Positions 21,167 through 28,063 of a stretch of 30,474 nucleotides of DNA are shown here, one piece after another. The first letter of the stretch is position 1. Each line of letters starts with the position of its first letter. A model generated the notes under the pieces. It saw only the letters and a program-made list of their open reading frames with translations. It was not told the DNA's origin and made no database searches. Both the position numbers and the translations under genes were made by a program. The stretch lies in IMG/VR virus record IMGVR_UViG_3300003321_000583, positions 1,256-31,729 of that record, one strand, 5' to 3'. Origin of the DNA: a virus.

Positions 21167-21706
21167 TCACGGGGCTGGCGGAATAATCAACGTCTCCTCG
21201 GTGCCCGGCGGATCGCCTGGCTGAAGAGCCGTCTTCATTTCGATGTTCTCGACGACCACAGGGATCGTCTCGGGCATTGGCACATTGATCATCCACTCGA
21301 ACAGCTGGATGATTTTCGAAGCGCCACCCCACATATATCCGGAGTGGCCTTCGAGCTCGGTCTGATAGGCGCCGCGCGTGGCCTTACAACTCGTGCCGAA
21401 CACGACGCGCACGGCATTCAGCACCTTGCGACGAATCAGACACGCATCTTCGAAGTCAGCGCCGTAGATGTGGCACTCGACATAGGTGCGGTCTGTCAGC
21501 AGCGTGTCCTGCAGCTCGTTGGTGTCTACGTTGCGAATCGGATTCGCGTACTCGACGCCTTCGCAGCTGAACTCTGTTGGCACCCACACAACGCGGCGCG
21601 GTGAATCCTGCTGACTATCTGCGACTCGGAAGATCCCCCACGAGATCGTGCTGTCAGCGACTTGTTCGCGAACGACCTCTGTGAGTTTCTCGAAGTCAGA
21701 AGCCAC
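21167..21706 (-). CDS. Probable tail terminator / Mu gp37-like protein
   Basis: 179 aa, overlapping the preceding gene by 11 nt. It has the length and alpha/beta plan of tail terminator or neck proteins (FEKLTEVVREQVADSTISWG, TDRTYVECHIYGADFEDACL, IRRKVLNAVRVVFG). In Mu the gp37-type gene lies between gp36 and the sheath, as here. It would cap the tail and join it to the head. Assignment is mostly by position. Confidence 0.6.
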   Translation of the reverse strand: MASDFEKLTEVVREQVADSTISWGIFRVADSQQDSPRRVVWVPTEFSCEGVEYANPIRNVDTNELQDTLLTDRTYVECHIYGADFEDACLIRRKVLNAVRVVFGTSCKATRGAYQTELEGHSGYMWGGASKIIQLFEWMINVPMPETIPVVVENIEMKTALQPGDPPGTEETLIIPPAP

Positions 21707-21926
21707 GGTCTCCCATCGCCTGAAGCTGGACGTAGACGGTTGCCGCTGGGTCGAAAGCCTTGCTCCGGATCACCAGGTGCGGCTGAAATCCGGCCATGTC
21801 GAGCTGGCCGTTGCGCCACCACATATCGAGGCCGATCGCACGCGGATTGCAGCGACAGCTGCAGCACGCGTTCAGCGCCCTGTCGTTGTCATTGGCCGGC
21901 CTGACAGGCCACCACTTGCCTCTCAC
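21696..21926 (-). CDS. Small Cys-rich hypothetical protein (GTG start)
   Basis: 76 aa. The start is inferred from the GTGA overlap with the end of the tail completion gene at 21923, the spacing used throughout this operon. It contains NACCSCRCNPRAIGLDMWWR, four cysteines within six residues, and then a beta-rich tail (HLVIRSKAFDPAATVYVQLQ). Metal binding is possible. No family is recognised, but it fills the gap between two clear neck genes. Confidence 0.55.
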   Translation of the reverse strand: MRGKWWPVRPANDNDRALNACCSCRCNPRAIGLDMWWRNGQLDMAGFQPHLVIRSKAFDPAATVYVQLQAMGDRGF

Positions 21927-22447
21927 AATGCGCCGAGACGCTTCGCCAGCGCTCGCGCCTTGGCTTCGTTCAAGCGAGCTCTGGCGCCGGCCTTGAAGTA
22001 GGCTTTGGCCACGCCGATTGCGACCGGGTTCATGTCGCGCTGCCAGCGCTTGGGGATACCTAGGTTCGGCGTCGGAACCATCATGCGGGTAGGGCGCAGC
22101 TGCCGCGTCTCGCCGTTCTCCAGCTTGTGCACACGCGGTGCCTGATGGTGAGCGGCGTAAGCGACGCTTGGAGCAACGTGGGATCCTCGGCGGCGAGCGC
22201 TGACGACGTGCCATCCGGTGCGGAGCCGAGATGTCTCGCCGTGGAGAATCTTGCGACCGTCAGGCTTCTTCTTCTTCGCCCAGGCGCGGCCGTACGGGTC
22301 ACGTTCGCGCTCGAAGCCTTCGCCGATGAGCGTGATCATCGTCTCGGCCAGCGCAACCGACTGCATCTCGACCAGCGTGTGCCCGTTCTTCAACAGGCCC
22401 ATCCAGTCGAGCATCTTCTGCGCGCCGTTGCCGGTGACGGTGATCAT
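21923..22447 (-). CDS. Virion morphogenesis / tail completion protein (gpS- or Mu G-like)
   Basis: 174 aa from the ATG at 22447, which overlaps the previous stop (ATGA). The pattern is that of the phage virion morphogenesis family: VALAETMITLIGEGFERERD, then DPYGRAWAKKKKPDGRKILH, then GETSRLRTGWHV, as in P2 gpS and Mu gpG. The C-terminal half is basic and Ala-rich. It is expected to complete the tail or neck before head joining. Confidence 0.75.
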   Translation of the reverse strand: MITVTGNGAQKMLDWMGLLKNGHTLVEMQSVALAETMITLIGEGFERERDPYGRAWAKKKKPDGRKILHGETSRLRTGWHVVSARRRGSHVAPSVAYAAHHQAPRVHKLENGETRQLRPTRMMVPTPNLGIPKRWQRDMNPVAIGVAKAYFKAGARARLNEAKARALAKRLGAL

Positions 22448-23172
22448 GGGAAATGCCAGCCGCGAGATGCGCCGCTCTCGACGTAGACTTCGGACTCGGT
22501 GACATCGGCTGAGCTGTCGACCATGCCGGGAGGACGCAGCCCGCCGGATGCGATGCGGTTGAACCACTTCAGCGCGTCGTCGTATCCCTGACGGATCTGA
22601 TCGTCCTTGCCGCTGTCAGCCTTGTAGCCGCGCGGCCGCATGAGCTCGTAGGTGGCGATGCACGCGACGTGCTTCACGCACGCCTTGTCCAGCGACACCA
22701 TCGGCAGCTCGTAGGCACTGGCGAGGTAGCCCGCGGCTTCGTCTGAAGCAGACAGACACTTTTCTGCCAGCAGTTCGAGCGGCATCTGCTGCACGGCCAC
22801 CTTCGGAATGCCGTGTGTCCAGATGTCGCTTGGCTCGCAGTAGAGCTGGTGCGCGGTGCCGTTCACCGCGAAAGTAACGCTGGGCGTCGCCCCGGTGATT
22901 GCCCACTTCACACGCAGGTACCGCCAGGCTGAGCAAACCTTGAGCGTCGTCGTCTGAGCGGCGCTCAGCGCTGCCACACTGCTCAATAGCACCCAGTTGT
23001 TGTTGGCGCGCGACGTCTCGACCGTGAACGCTATGGTCGTCGACGCGGTGATAGCAGTGACGTCGATCGCGATCTCAGCGAACGTGCGATCGCCAAGGTC
23101 AACAGCGGTGCCAGTGCCGTCAGCACTCTTAGCCGCAGAAGCCTGCAGCTGAATGGCGAGCGGATTGGGCAT
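22444..23172 (-). CDS. Mu gp36-like (DUF1320) neck protein with N-terminal beta domain
   Basis: 242 aa. Residues about 108-220 match the DUF1320/Mu gp36 pattern: LYCEPSDIWTHG, EAAGYLASAYELPM, LDKACVKHVACIATYELMRP and YDDALKWFNRIASGGL. Residues 1-107 are an extra beta-sandwich related to the neighbouring 123-aa protein; both have (V/I)(D/E)LGDR, V(E/Q)TS..N..W and R(Y/F)(L/V)RV. Mu gp36 proteins are short and normally lack such a domain. It is likely a head completion protein that also carries a decoration domain. Confidence 0.75.
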   Translation of the reverse strand: MPNPLAIQLQASAAKSADGTGTAVDLGDRTFAEIAIDVTAITASTTIAFTVETSRANNNWVLLSSVAALSAAQTTTLKVCSAWRYLRVKWAITGATPSVTFAVNGTAHQLYCEPSDIWTHGIPKVAVQQMPLELLAEKCLSASDEAAGYLASAYELPMVSLDKACVKHVACIATYELMRPRGYKADSGKDDQIRQGYDDALKWFNRIASGGLRPPGMVDSSADVTESEVYVESGASRGWHFP

Positions 23173-23408
23173 CAGCCGTGTTGCAAGCCTGGTCGCACGG
23201 TCGTCTGCGGCACCACTGGGCCATCCGCGCCGAGCGGGTTGCCGCGATAGACCACGAAGCTCGGACGCGCTGCAGCCGTTGCTCCAGCGCCAAACGTCGC
23301 TGTCAGCAGGAGCGCATAGGCTGCGTCGCAGACGACCAGCTCTTCAGCATCGGCAGCGAACACTGCCGCGCTGAGTTCAACGTCTGTCCCCGGGCAGCCG
23401 CAGTCCAT
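23172..23408 (-). CDS. Small hypothetical protein in the neck region
   Basis: 78 aa from the ATG at 23408, 2 nt after the preceding gene; its stop overlaps the next start (TGATG). It begins MDCGCPGTDVELS and continues with a hydrophobic helix (AEELVVCDAAYALLLTATFG). No family is recognised. The longer frame upstream is a shadow of the gene at 23411. Confidence 0.55.
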   Translation of the reverse strand: MDCGCPGTDVELSAAVFAADAEELVVCDAAYALLLTATFGAGATAAARPSFVVYRGNPLGADGPVVPQTTVRPGLQHG

Positions 23409-23410
23409 GC

Positions 23411-23782
23411 TCAGACCGCTTCGCCAGTGATGGTGCGCGTGAAGCTTGGTGAGCTCGTTCCGCCGATCGTCTCGCTCACGCGCACGAAGCGGTCGATGGG
23501 TCCGAACAGCTTGTGCACGGTCGCGGCACCGGTCTGCTGCGCGAACGAAGCCACCGTGGTCCACGTCGAGTTGTCCGGCGACGTCTGAACGGCCACGTCA
23601 AGCGTGGGCGATGACCCGGTCTGCGCGGTGATCACAAGGTCAAGGCGCAGATGGTTGCGGTCGCCGAGCTCAATGCTTGTTTGCGCGCCAGTCGCTGAGA
23701 CGGTGCCGGTCGCGAGCGTTACTGGAACCGTGTTCGCGTAACGCCCGGCACCTTCTGGTCCGCCACTCGTGATGTATGCCAT
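23411..23782 (-). CDS. Beta-sandwich protein, putative capsid decoration
   Basis: 123 aa. The sequence is all-beta with TSIELGDRNHLRLDLVITAQ, VAVQTSPDNSTWTTVASFAQ and RFVRVSETIGGTSSPSFTRT, an Ig/discoidin-like layout. The N-terminal domain of the DUF1320 protein two genes on is its paralogue. Small beta-sandwich proteins in the capsid region often decorate the head, which is the inference here. Confidence 0.6.
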   Translation of the reverse strand: MAYITSGGPEGAGRYANTVPVTLATGTVSATGAQTSIELGDRNHLRLDLVITAQTGSSPTLDVAVQTSPDNSTWTTVASFAQQTGAATVHKLFGPIDRFVRVSETIGGTSSPSFTRTITGEAV

Positions 23783-23802
23783 GTCGTGAAATCCTGTGTG
23801 TG

Positions 23803-24093
23803 TTACGGGAGAAGCGGCAGCGCCGCGAATGCATCGAGCACCACTTGCGCGTCTCGCTGGCCAAGTCCTGCGATCGCGTAGAGCTCGTAGAGGTCAGCGC
23901 CGTCCAAGTCTTCGCGCGTCGTGTATCCGGCGTCGGAAAGCGTGGTCAGGAAAGGGAACGTCGACGGCAACCCGTTCCCCGGCTGTGCTTCCTGTTTGTA
24001 TCGCCAGACGCTCTCAAGCTGCCCGTTGCCAAGCCGCCGCTCGTTCATGCGCATGCGGTGGCAGTAGCGCCGGTAGATCTTGAGGAGACCCAT
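23803..24093 (-). CDS. Small helical protein with helix-hairpin-helix-like end
   Basis: 96 aa. The N-terminus is basic (LKIYRRYCHRMRMNERRLG). The C-terminal half (LTTLSDAGYTTREDLDGADL, YELYAIAGLGQRDAQVVLDA) resembles a helix-hairpin-helix, with GLG in the turn. Helix-hairpin-helix folds bind DNA without sequence preference. It could be a head-completion or connector protein contacting DNA. The call is tentative. Confidence 0.55.
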   Translation of the reverse strand: MGLLKIYRRYCHRMRMNERRLGNGQLESVWRYKQEAQPGNGLPSTFPFLTTLSDAGYTTREDLDGADLYELYAIAGLGQRDAQVVLDAFAALPLLP

Positions 24094-24096
24094 CGC

Positions 24097-24819
24097 TCAG
24101 CGGTAGCGAAGGACTGGTGCTGGTATTGGGCGGTGCCAACCTACCGGCGCTGTCCGTGAAGCGTCTGTAACTGTCCCGGTAGCGGTGAGAGTGCTTCCGA
24201 GGCCTGAGAAATCCGTGTTTCGGCTGCCGCCAGCGCAGAGCGGCCAGTGGCCAACAAGATTGGCCCTGGACGTTGCTGGCCAGCGACGTCGGTAAAGCTG
24301 CTGGATTTCAGCTGCTGTCAGAACGCGGTTGAAGCAACACGCGTCCTGAGCATCGCCAACAAACCCGCCGATGACGAGTTTGACCCATGGCTTCGCGGTG
24401 CCGATGGTCCCAGTGCCGGTGGCGGCAACAGCCCCGTTCACGTAGACCGTCGTGTTGGATGAGTTGAACGTCGCCGCGATGTGCTTCCACGTGTTCAGCG
24501 TGAAAGACGCGCCTGCGTCGACGTCGGTGTCGCCAGTGCTGAAGTTGTCCGAGCAACGATTCAGGTCGCAGTTCGTGAAACCGCTGTAGTTGATCAGACC
24601 AGTGAAATCTGGATACGCGGTTCCGGAGATGTTGCCGACAAGCCCGATGTAGAAGCCTACGCTCGGGTCACCAGCGAAGTTCCCGCCGCCAGCTGTTCCA
24701 CCGGTTGCCGTGCAGTACACCCACATGGATAGGGTAACTGACGCGCTGTTTTGATTTACCCCAGCAGGTACATTCGCAGTGCTGAGGTAAGTCGCGTTGC
24801 TGGTGAAGGTGACAGCCAC
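24097..24819 (-). CDS. LamG/concanavalin-like lectin-fold protein
   Basis: 240 aa from a GTG. It follows the LamG-like jelly-roll pattern: SVTLSMWVYC (residues 27-36), LNTWKHIAATFNSSNTTVYV (109-127) with NGAVAATG, GGFVGDAQDACCFNRVLTAA (151-170) and EIQQLYRRRW, the usual helix at the end. Such domains bind sugars or proteins. Located right after the capsid gene, it probably decorates the head surface. Six cysteines in a cytoplasmically assembled protein are unusual. Confidence 0.75.
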   Translation of the reverse strand: MAVTFTSNATYLSTANVPAGVNQNSASVTLSMWVYCTATGGTAGGGNFAGDPSVGFYIGLVGNISGTAYPDFTGLINYSGFTNCDLNRCSDNFSTGDTDVDAGASFTLNTWKHIAATFNSSNTTVYVNGAVAATGTGTIGTAKPWVKLVIGGFVGDAQDACCFNRVLTAAEIQQLYRRRWPATSRANLVGHWPLCAGGSRNTDFSGLGSTLTATGTVTDASRTAPVGWHRPIPAPVLRYR

Positions 24820-24823
24820 GCGA

Positions 24824-25057
24824 TCAGCGGCGGTTCTGCTTCAGCTGCGGATGCTGCTGCGTCTGGGCGCGCTGCTCAGCCGCCTTCGACTGCGCTGCGG
24901 ACTTGGCAGCTTCGGCAGCTTCCGCTGCCTTGGCCTCGTCGGCCGCGGCAGCGTCGATAAACTGCTGGCGGTACGCTTCGTTGGCGTCGCGGATCTTCTG
25001 CTGCTTGGCGCGCACTTCGTCGCGGTTGCGGCGCCAGATCGTCGGCTGCGAAGCCAT
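24824..25057 (-). CDS. Ala/Gln-rich helical protein
   Basis: 77 aa from the ATG at 25057, which overlaps the previous stop (TGATG). Most of it is one long charged helix (NRDEVRAKQQKIRDANEAYR, DEAKAAEAAEAAKSAAQSKA), ending in a Gln-rich tail. It looks like a coiled-coil or assembly factor. It sits between the two capsid-associated beta proteins. No family is recognised. Confidence 0.55.
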   Translation of the reverse strand: MASQPTIWRRNRDEVRAKQQKIRDANEAYRQQFIDAAAADEAKAAEAAEAAKSAAQSKAAEQRAQTQQHPQLKQNRR

Positions 25058-25539
25058 CACGCCTGCGTCTGAGCGTGGATGTGGACGTAGCCCGAGCCAG
25101 CGGTGAACACGCTGGTGATGCGATCGAAGCGAATCGTCGCGCCAGCTGCGAGGATCACGACCTTGGGGTCAGCGGTGAAGCCGGTGCCCTGCGTGCCGAC
25201 GTGATATCCGGCGACGAGCGTGGCCGCGACGTCTCCGCTGGAGCCGCCGTGCACCATGCCCTTGGTGGTGTAGTTCGTCTGCGACGACGATAGGCCGATC
25301 GCGCTCGAGCTGCCGCCGCTGAAGCCCGTGGTGACCTCCCAGAATACCGAGAGGATGCGGACCTTGGCGAGGTGCGCCGGCACGGTGTAGAGCACCGCGG
25401 CGTCAGCCAGCGTGTAGTCGATCGGCAGCTTGAGGCAGAAGCTCTCGCCGCCGTTTGCTTCCTCGACACCAGCCGAGTTGAGGTGAACCTGCGGGTGGCC
25501 GAACGGAGAGCGTCCAGGTTGTCCAACGTACGTGGTCAT
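25057..25539 (-). CDS. Putative head decoration protein
   Basis: 160 aa, beta-rich (LPIDYTLADAAVLYTVPAHL, KVRILSVFWEVTTGFSGGSS, GATIRFDRITSVFTAGSGYV). It follows the major capsid gene with a 33-nt gap, the usual place of a decoration or stabilising protein. Its N-terminus resembles a capsid-binding extended arm (GQPGRSPFGHPQVHLNS). Assigned by position and composition only. Confidence 0.55.
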   Translation of the reverse strand: MTTYVGQPGRSPFGHPQVHLNSAGVEEANGGESFCLKLPIDYTLADAAVLYTVPAHLAKVRILSVFWEVTTGFSGGSSSAIGLSSSQTNYTTKGMVHGGSSGDVAATLVAGYHVGTQGTGFTADPKVVILAAGATIRFDRITSVFTAGSGYVHIHAQTQA

Positions 25540-25572
25540 GTGTTTGTCCTGTTCCTTGCTTCGTTCGGGTGA

Positions 25573-26442
25573 TCACTTGGTGATGAGCTTCAACACGCCC
25601 GGGTGCGTGCTGCCGCGAGCGCGCAGGTAGCGGTACGTCGCGAAGTACGTGTGAATCGCCACCACGCTGCTGTGAGCGAGGATGTCCTGGCCGGTCAGCA
25701 CGACGGGCGCTTCCTGCATCCACAGCGCGAGCGCGGCGCGCTTGAAGATGTAGCTCTCGTACGTGTTCGGCGAGCCGCTGATGACTTTGCAGCGGTCGCT
25801 GACCATCACCGGGATGCCGTAGATCATCGCCGGGTCGCCCTTCTGCGTGGGCAGCTGCAGCAGGTTGCGGCCGGTGGTGTCCTTGAGCTTCTGCAGGTCG
25901 CGGTAGACCTTCGAGTGAACCGCGATCATCTCGATGTTTTCCTGCTGGTCGCCCCAGCCACCCGTGGTATCAGCCACAGCGTCGAAGGTGATCAGGCCGG
26001 AGCCGGTGCCGGACACGTCGTTGATGTACGTCGACGGCAACGACGCGGTCGCCGATGCAACGAGTTCCGAGTCCCAGAGGCGGCGCATGATGACGCCGAA
26101 CTGGCGAGCTGCTTCCGCGTACGGATCAGCATTCGCAGCCATGCGAGCCCATTCCGTGGTCTCGAAGGCCTTACCACCACGCTTCACCGTGGCAGTTTCC
26201 TTCGACTCGGTCAGGCCTTCCGGCGTGAGCGCTTCGCCTTCGTTCAACAGCTCAGCTTCGCCGAGCGTGCCGAAGTACGGCACAGACACGGTGTCACCAC
26301 CGCGCTTATCGCCGGGCAGAGTTTGACTGGTGACTACGGCATTGCTGCCGTACAGAACCATGATGTTGTTTGCGAACTCGCCCTGAATCGCCTCTACAAG
26401 CAATTCAGGAATGACCAGATCAGAGCGCTTAGTAAACGGCAT
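25573..26442 (-). CDS. Major capsid protein (HK97-fold type)
   Basis: 289 aa. The plan is that of short HK97-fold coat proteins: helical N-terminus (RSDLVIPELLVEAIQGEFAN), E-loop-like region (GDTVSVPYFGTLGEAELLNE), spine helix (PYAEAARQFGVIMRRLWDSE) and P/A-domain pieces (MIAVHSKVYRDLQKLKDTTG, PAMIYGIPVMVSDR). It lies directly after protease and scaffold, as expected. Hundreds of copies build the head shell. Confidence 0.85.
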   Translation of the reverse strand: MPFTKRSDLVIPELLVEAIQGEFANNIMVLYGSNAVVTSQTLPGDKRGGDTVSVPYFGTLGEAELLNEGEALTPEGLTESKETATVKRGGKAFETTEWARMAANADPYAEAARQFGVIMRRLWDSELVASATASLPSTYINDVSGTGSGLITFDAVADTTGGWGDQQENIEMIAVHSKVYRDLQKLKDTTGRNLLQLPTQKGDPAMIYGIPVMVSDRCKVISGSPNTYESYIFKRAALALWMQEAPVVLTGQDILAHSSVVAIHTYFATYRYLRARGSTHPGVLKLITK

Positions 26443-26485
26443 AGCGTTACTGGATTCCTATTCGTGGGTTGGTTGTGGAGGTCGT

Positions 26486-27154
26486 TCAGGCGCTCGCGCG
26501 CTGCGACTTTCGGCGCGGGCTTCCGCGCTCTTTCCAGTTGGCCTGCAACGCTTCGTAGAGCTCCGGCGACGACGCCTTGAGGTCGGCGAGCGCTGCAAAC
26601 GTCAACTCCTCCCACGCCTTCCCTTCGTGAGTGAGTGGCTCGTTACTGCCGCCGCCAACAGCTGCGGCTGGCGTCGGTGAGGCTTTGACCTTCGGCTGCG
26701 CGACGGCGGTCTGTACGACCACCTGATGTTGCGCCTTGGCCATGAAGGCCTCGAACATCGCGAGCGGATACTTGGACTTGCCGTTCTCGTCCTTCTCGGT
26801 CCAGAACGCTTCGAGTGCCGGAGTGAGCTTGCGGCCCTTCGGATCGGCCTTGTCGGCGGCGATGATCGACGCGCGCTTCTGCTCCTCGATCGCGTCGGCT
26901 TGCTTAGCGGCTTCCGCCGCTGCCGCTTCCAGCTGCGCCTTCAGTTCAGGGACCTGCTTCGCCGTCTCGACGATGCCGCGCACGGCGCCGAGCAGAGAGA
27001 CGTTGTCAGCGGTCGCGGTCAGGGCACGCAGCTCTGCGAGCGGCTGCTCCGCTGCGGTGGCGCGCGATTGAAGCTTGCCCAGCGACGCCATCACAGCGGC
27101 TTCATCCGAGCTGCTGTCGAGGCCCAGGGCCGTTGCGATACGTGCAATGGTCAT
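26486..27154 (-). CDS. Possible nested scaffold protein
   Basis: 222 aa if translation also starts at the internal ATG at 27154 (MTIARIATALGLD), which has GGAG nine nt upstream. The product would be the Ala/Glu/Lys-rich coiled-coil C-terminal half of the protease gene. Phage Mu (I/Z) and lambda (C/Nu3) make their scaffolds in the same in-frame way. The start is inferred. Confidence 0.5.
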   Translation of the reverse strand: MTIARIATALGLDSSSDEAAVMASLGKLQSRATAAEQPLAELRALTATADNVSLLGAVRGIVETAKQVPELKAQLEAAAAEAAKQADAIEEQKRASIIAADKADPKGRKLTPALEAFWTEKDENGKSKYPLAMFEAFMAKAQHQVVVQTAVAQPKVKASPTPAAAVGGGSNEPLTHEGKAWEELTFAALADLKASSPELYEALQANWKERGSPRRKSQRASA

Positions 27155-27808
27155 CTGTGTCGTCTCCATCTGCGGCGCACTGGTGGCTGCCGCGGTGAAC
27201 TTTTCGGGCGCGTTGCGATAGCCAAACGGCTTGAGGTCGAACGCCATCGGCGCTGCAGCTGACGGCTGCTTGCCGGTCAGCACTTCGTCAGCGAGCTTCT
27301 TCTCGACGGCTTGCGCCGGAGTGAGCCACGTCTCCGCGGCCATCATGTCGAGGCACTGCTGCTTATCCATGCCGCTGCGAGCGGCGTAGATAGACGCCAT
27401 GCCGTCGTTCAGCGTCGTCAGCGCATCGATCGCGCGCTGATGCTCCTTGGCATCGCCTTCCGTGTAGGTCGACGCCTCGTGAATCATCATCGCGCTGCCT
27501 TCGTGCATGCGGATCTTGTCCGCACCCATCGCGATGACCGAAGCTGCACTCGCCGCGAGGCCTTCGATCTCACAGGTCACCTTTGCTGGGTGAGCGGCGA
27601 GGATTGAGCGGATCGCGTTGCCTTCGAATGCCGCGCCGCCAGGCGACGACATGCGAATCAGAATCGACTTTGCGTTAGGCGCGCTGTTCAGCGCATCGCT
27701 GATGCTCTTGGCGCTGACGCCATCGCTGAACAGTCCGCCGCCGATCCGGCCGTAAATGCGCAGCTCTAGCGTGTCGCCAGAGGCAACCGCTTCGAACACT
27801 TTGGTCAT
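26486..27808 (-). CDS. ClpP-like prohead protease with C-terminal scaffold region
   Basis: 440 aa. Residues 1-180 form a ClpP-type serine protease: the RMSSPGG oxyanion loop (52-58), GLAASAASVIAMG with nucleophile Ser87, and MMIHEA with His110. The acid is less clear (near E159, AAETWLTP). Residues about 220-440 are helical and coiled-coil-rich, as in scaffolds. It would assemble the prohead and then cleave scaffold and capsid. AAGGG precedes the ATG. The capsid gene follows by 43 nt. Confidence 0.85.
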   Translation of the reverse strand: MTKVFEAVASGDTLELRIYGRIGGGLFSDGVSAKSISDALNSAPNAKSILIRMSSPGGAAFEGNAIRSILAAHPAKVTCEIEGLAASAASVIAMGADKIRMHEGSAMMIHEASTYTEGDAKEHQRAIDALTTLNDGMASIYAARSGMDKQQCLDMMAAETWLTPAQAVEKKLADEVLTGKQPSAAAPMAFDLKPFGYRNAPEKFTAAATSAPQMETTQMTIARIATALGLDSSSDEAAVMASLGKLQSRATAAEQPLAELRALTATADNVSLLGAVRGIVETAKQVPELKAQLEAAAAEAAKQADAIEEQKRASIIAADKADPKGRKLTPALEAFWTEKDENGKSKYPLAMFEAFMAKAQHQVVVQTAVAQPKVKASPTPAAAVGGGSNEPLTHEGKAWEELTFAALADLKASSPELYEALQANWKERGSPRRKSQRASA

Positions 27809-27817
27809 GAATACCCT

Positions 27818-28063
27818 TCAGGCTGAGCGTTCGATCCAGCCGAACGACATTTGAAGCTTGTCCAGCGCGGACATGAACGCGGCTCCACTGGCAGGCGTCA
27901 GAACTCCAGAGCCGTCGCTGTAAATGCGGTTGAAGCTGTACAGCTTCGCGTAAGACGGCCGGGCGTAGCTGATTGCCACTTCGCCATCGCGCAGCGTGAA
28001 CGTGGCTACTAACGTCTTGCCGCCGCCAGCGACGTCATCGACGTAGAACTTGCGCGAGCTCAT
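27818..28063 (-). CDS. Small hypothetical protein between head genes
   Basis: 81 aa, overlapping the head morphogenesis gene by ATGA. It has alternating beta strands (RKFYVDDVAGGGKTLVATFT, GEVAISYARPSY) and an amphipathic end (AAFMSALDKLQMSFGWIE). The family is not recognised. Head or protease accessory is the likely setting. Confidence 0.55.
   Translation of the reverse strand: MSSRKFYVDDVAGGGKTLVATFTLRDGEVAISYARPSYAKLYSFNRIYSDGSGVLTPASGAAFMSALDKLQMSFGWIERSA

Noticed and set aside
21923-22567. Longer start for the tail completion protein at 22567
   Set aside because: The extra 40 residues are Arg-rich and lie over the upstream gene; the ATG at 22447 gives the ATGA overlap used across this operon.
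25603-26580. Plus-strand open frame of 325 codons
   Set aside because: It is antisense to the capsid gene and the end of the protease gene and shows no recognisable domain.
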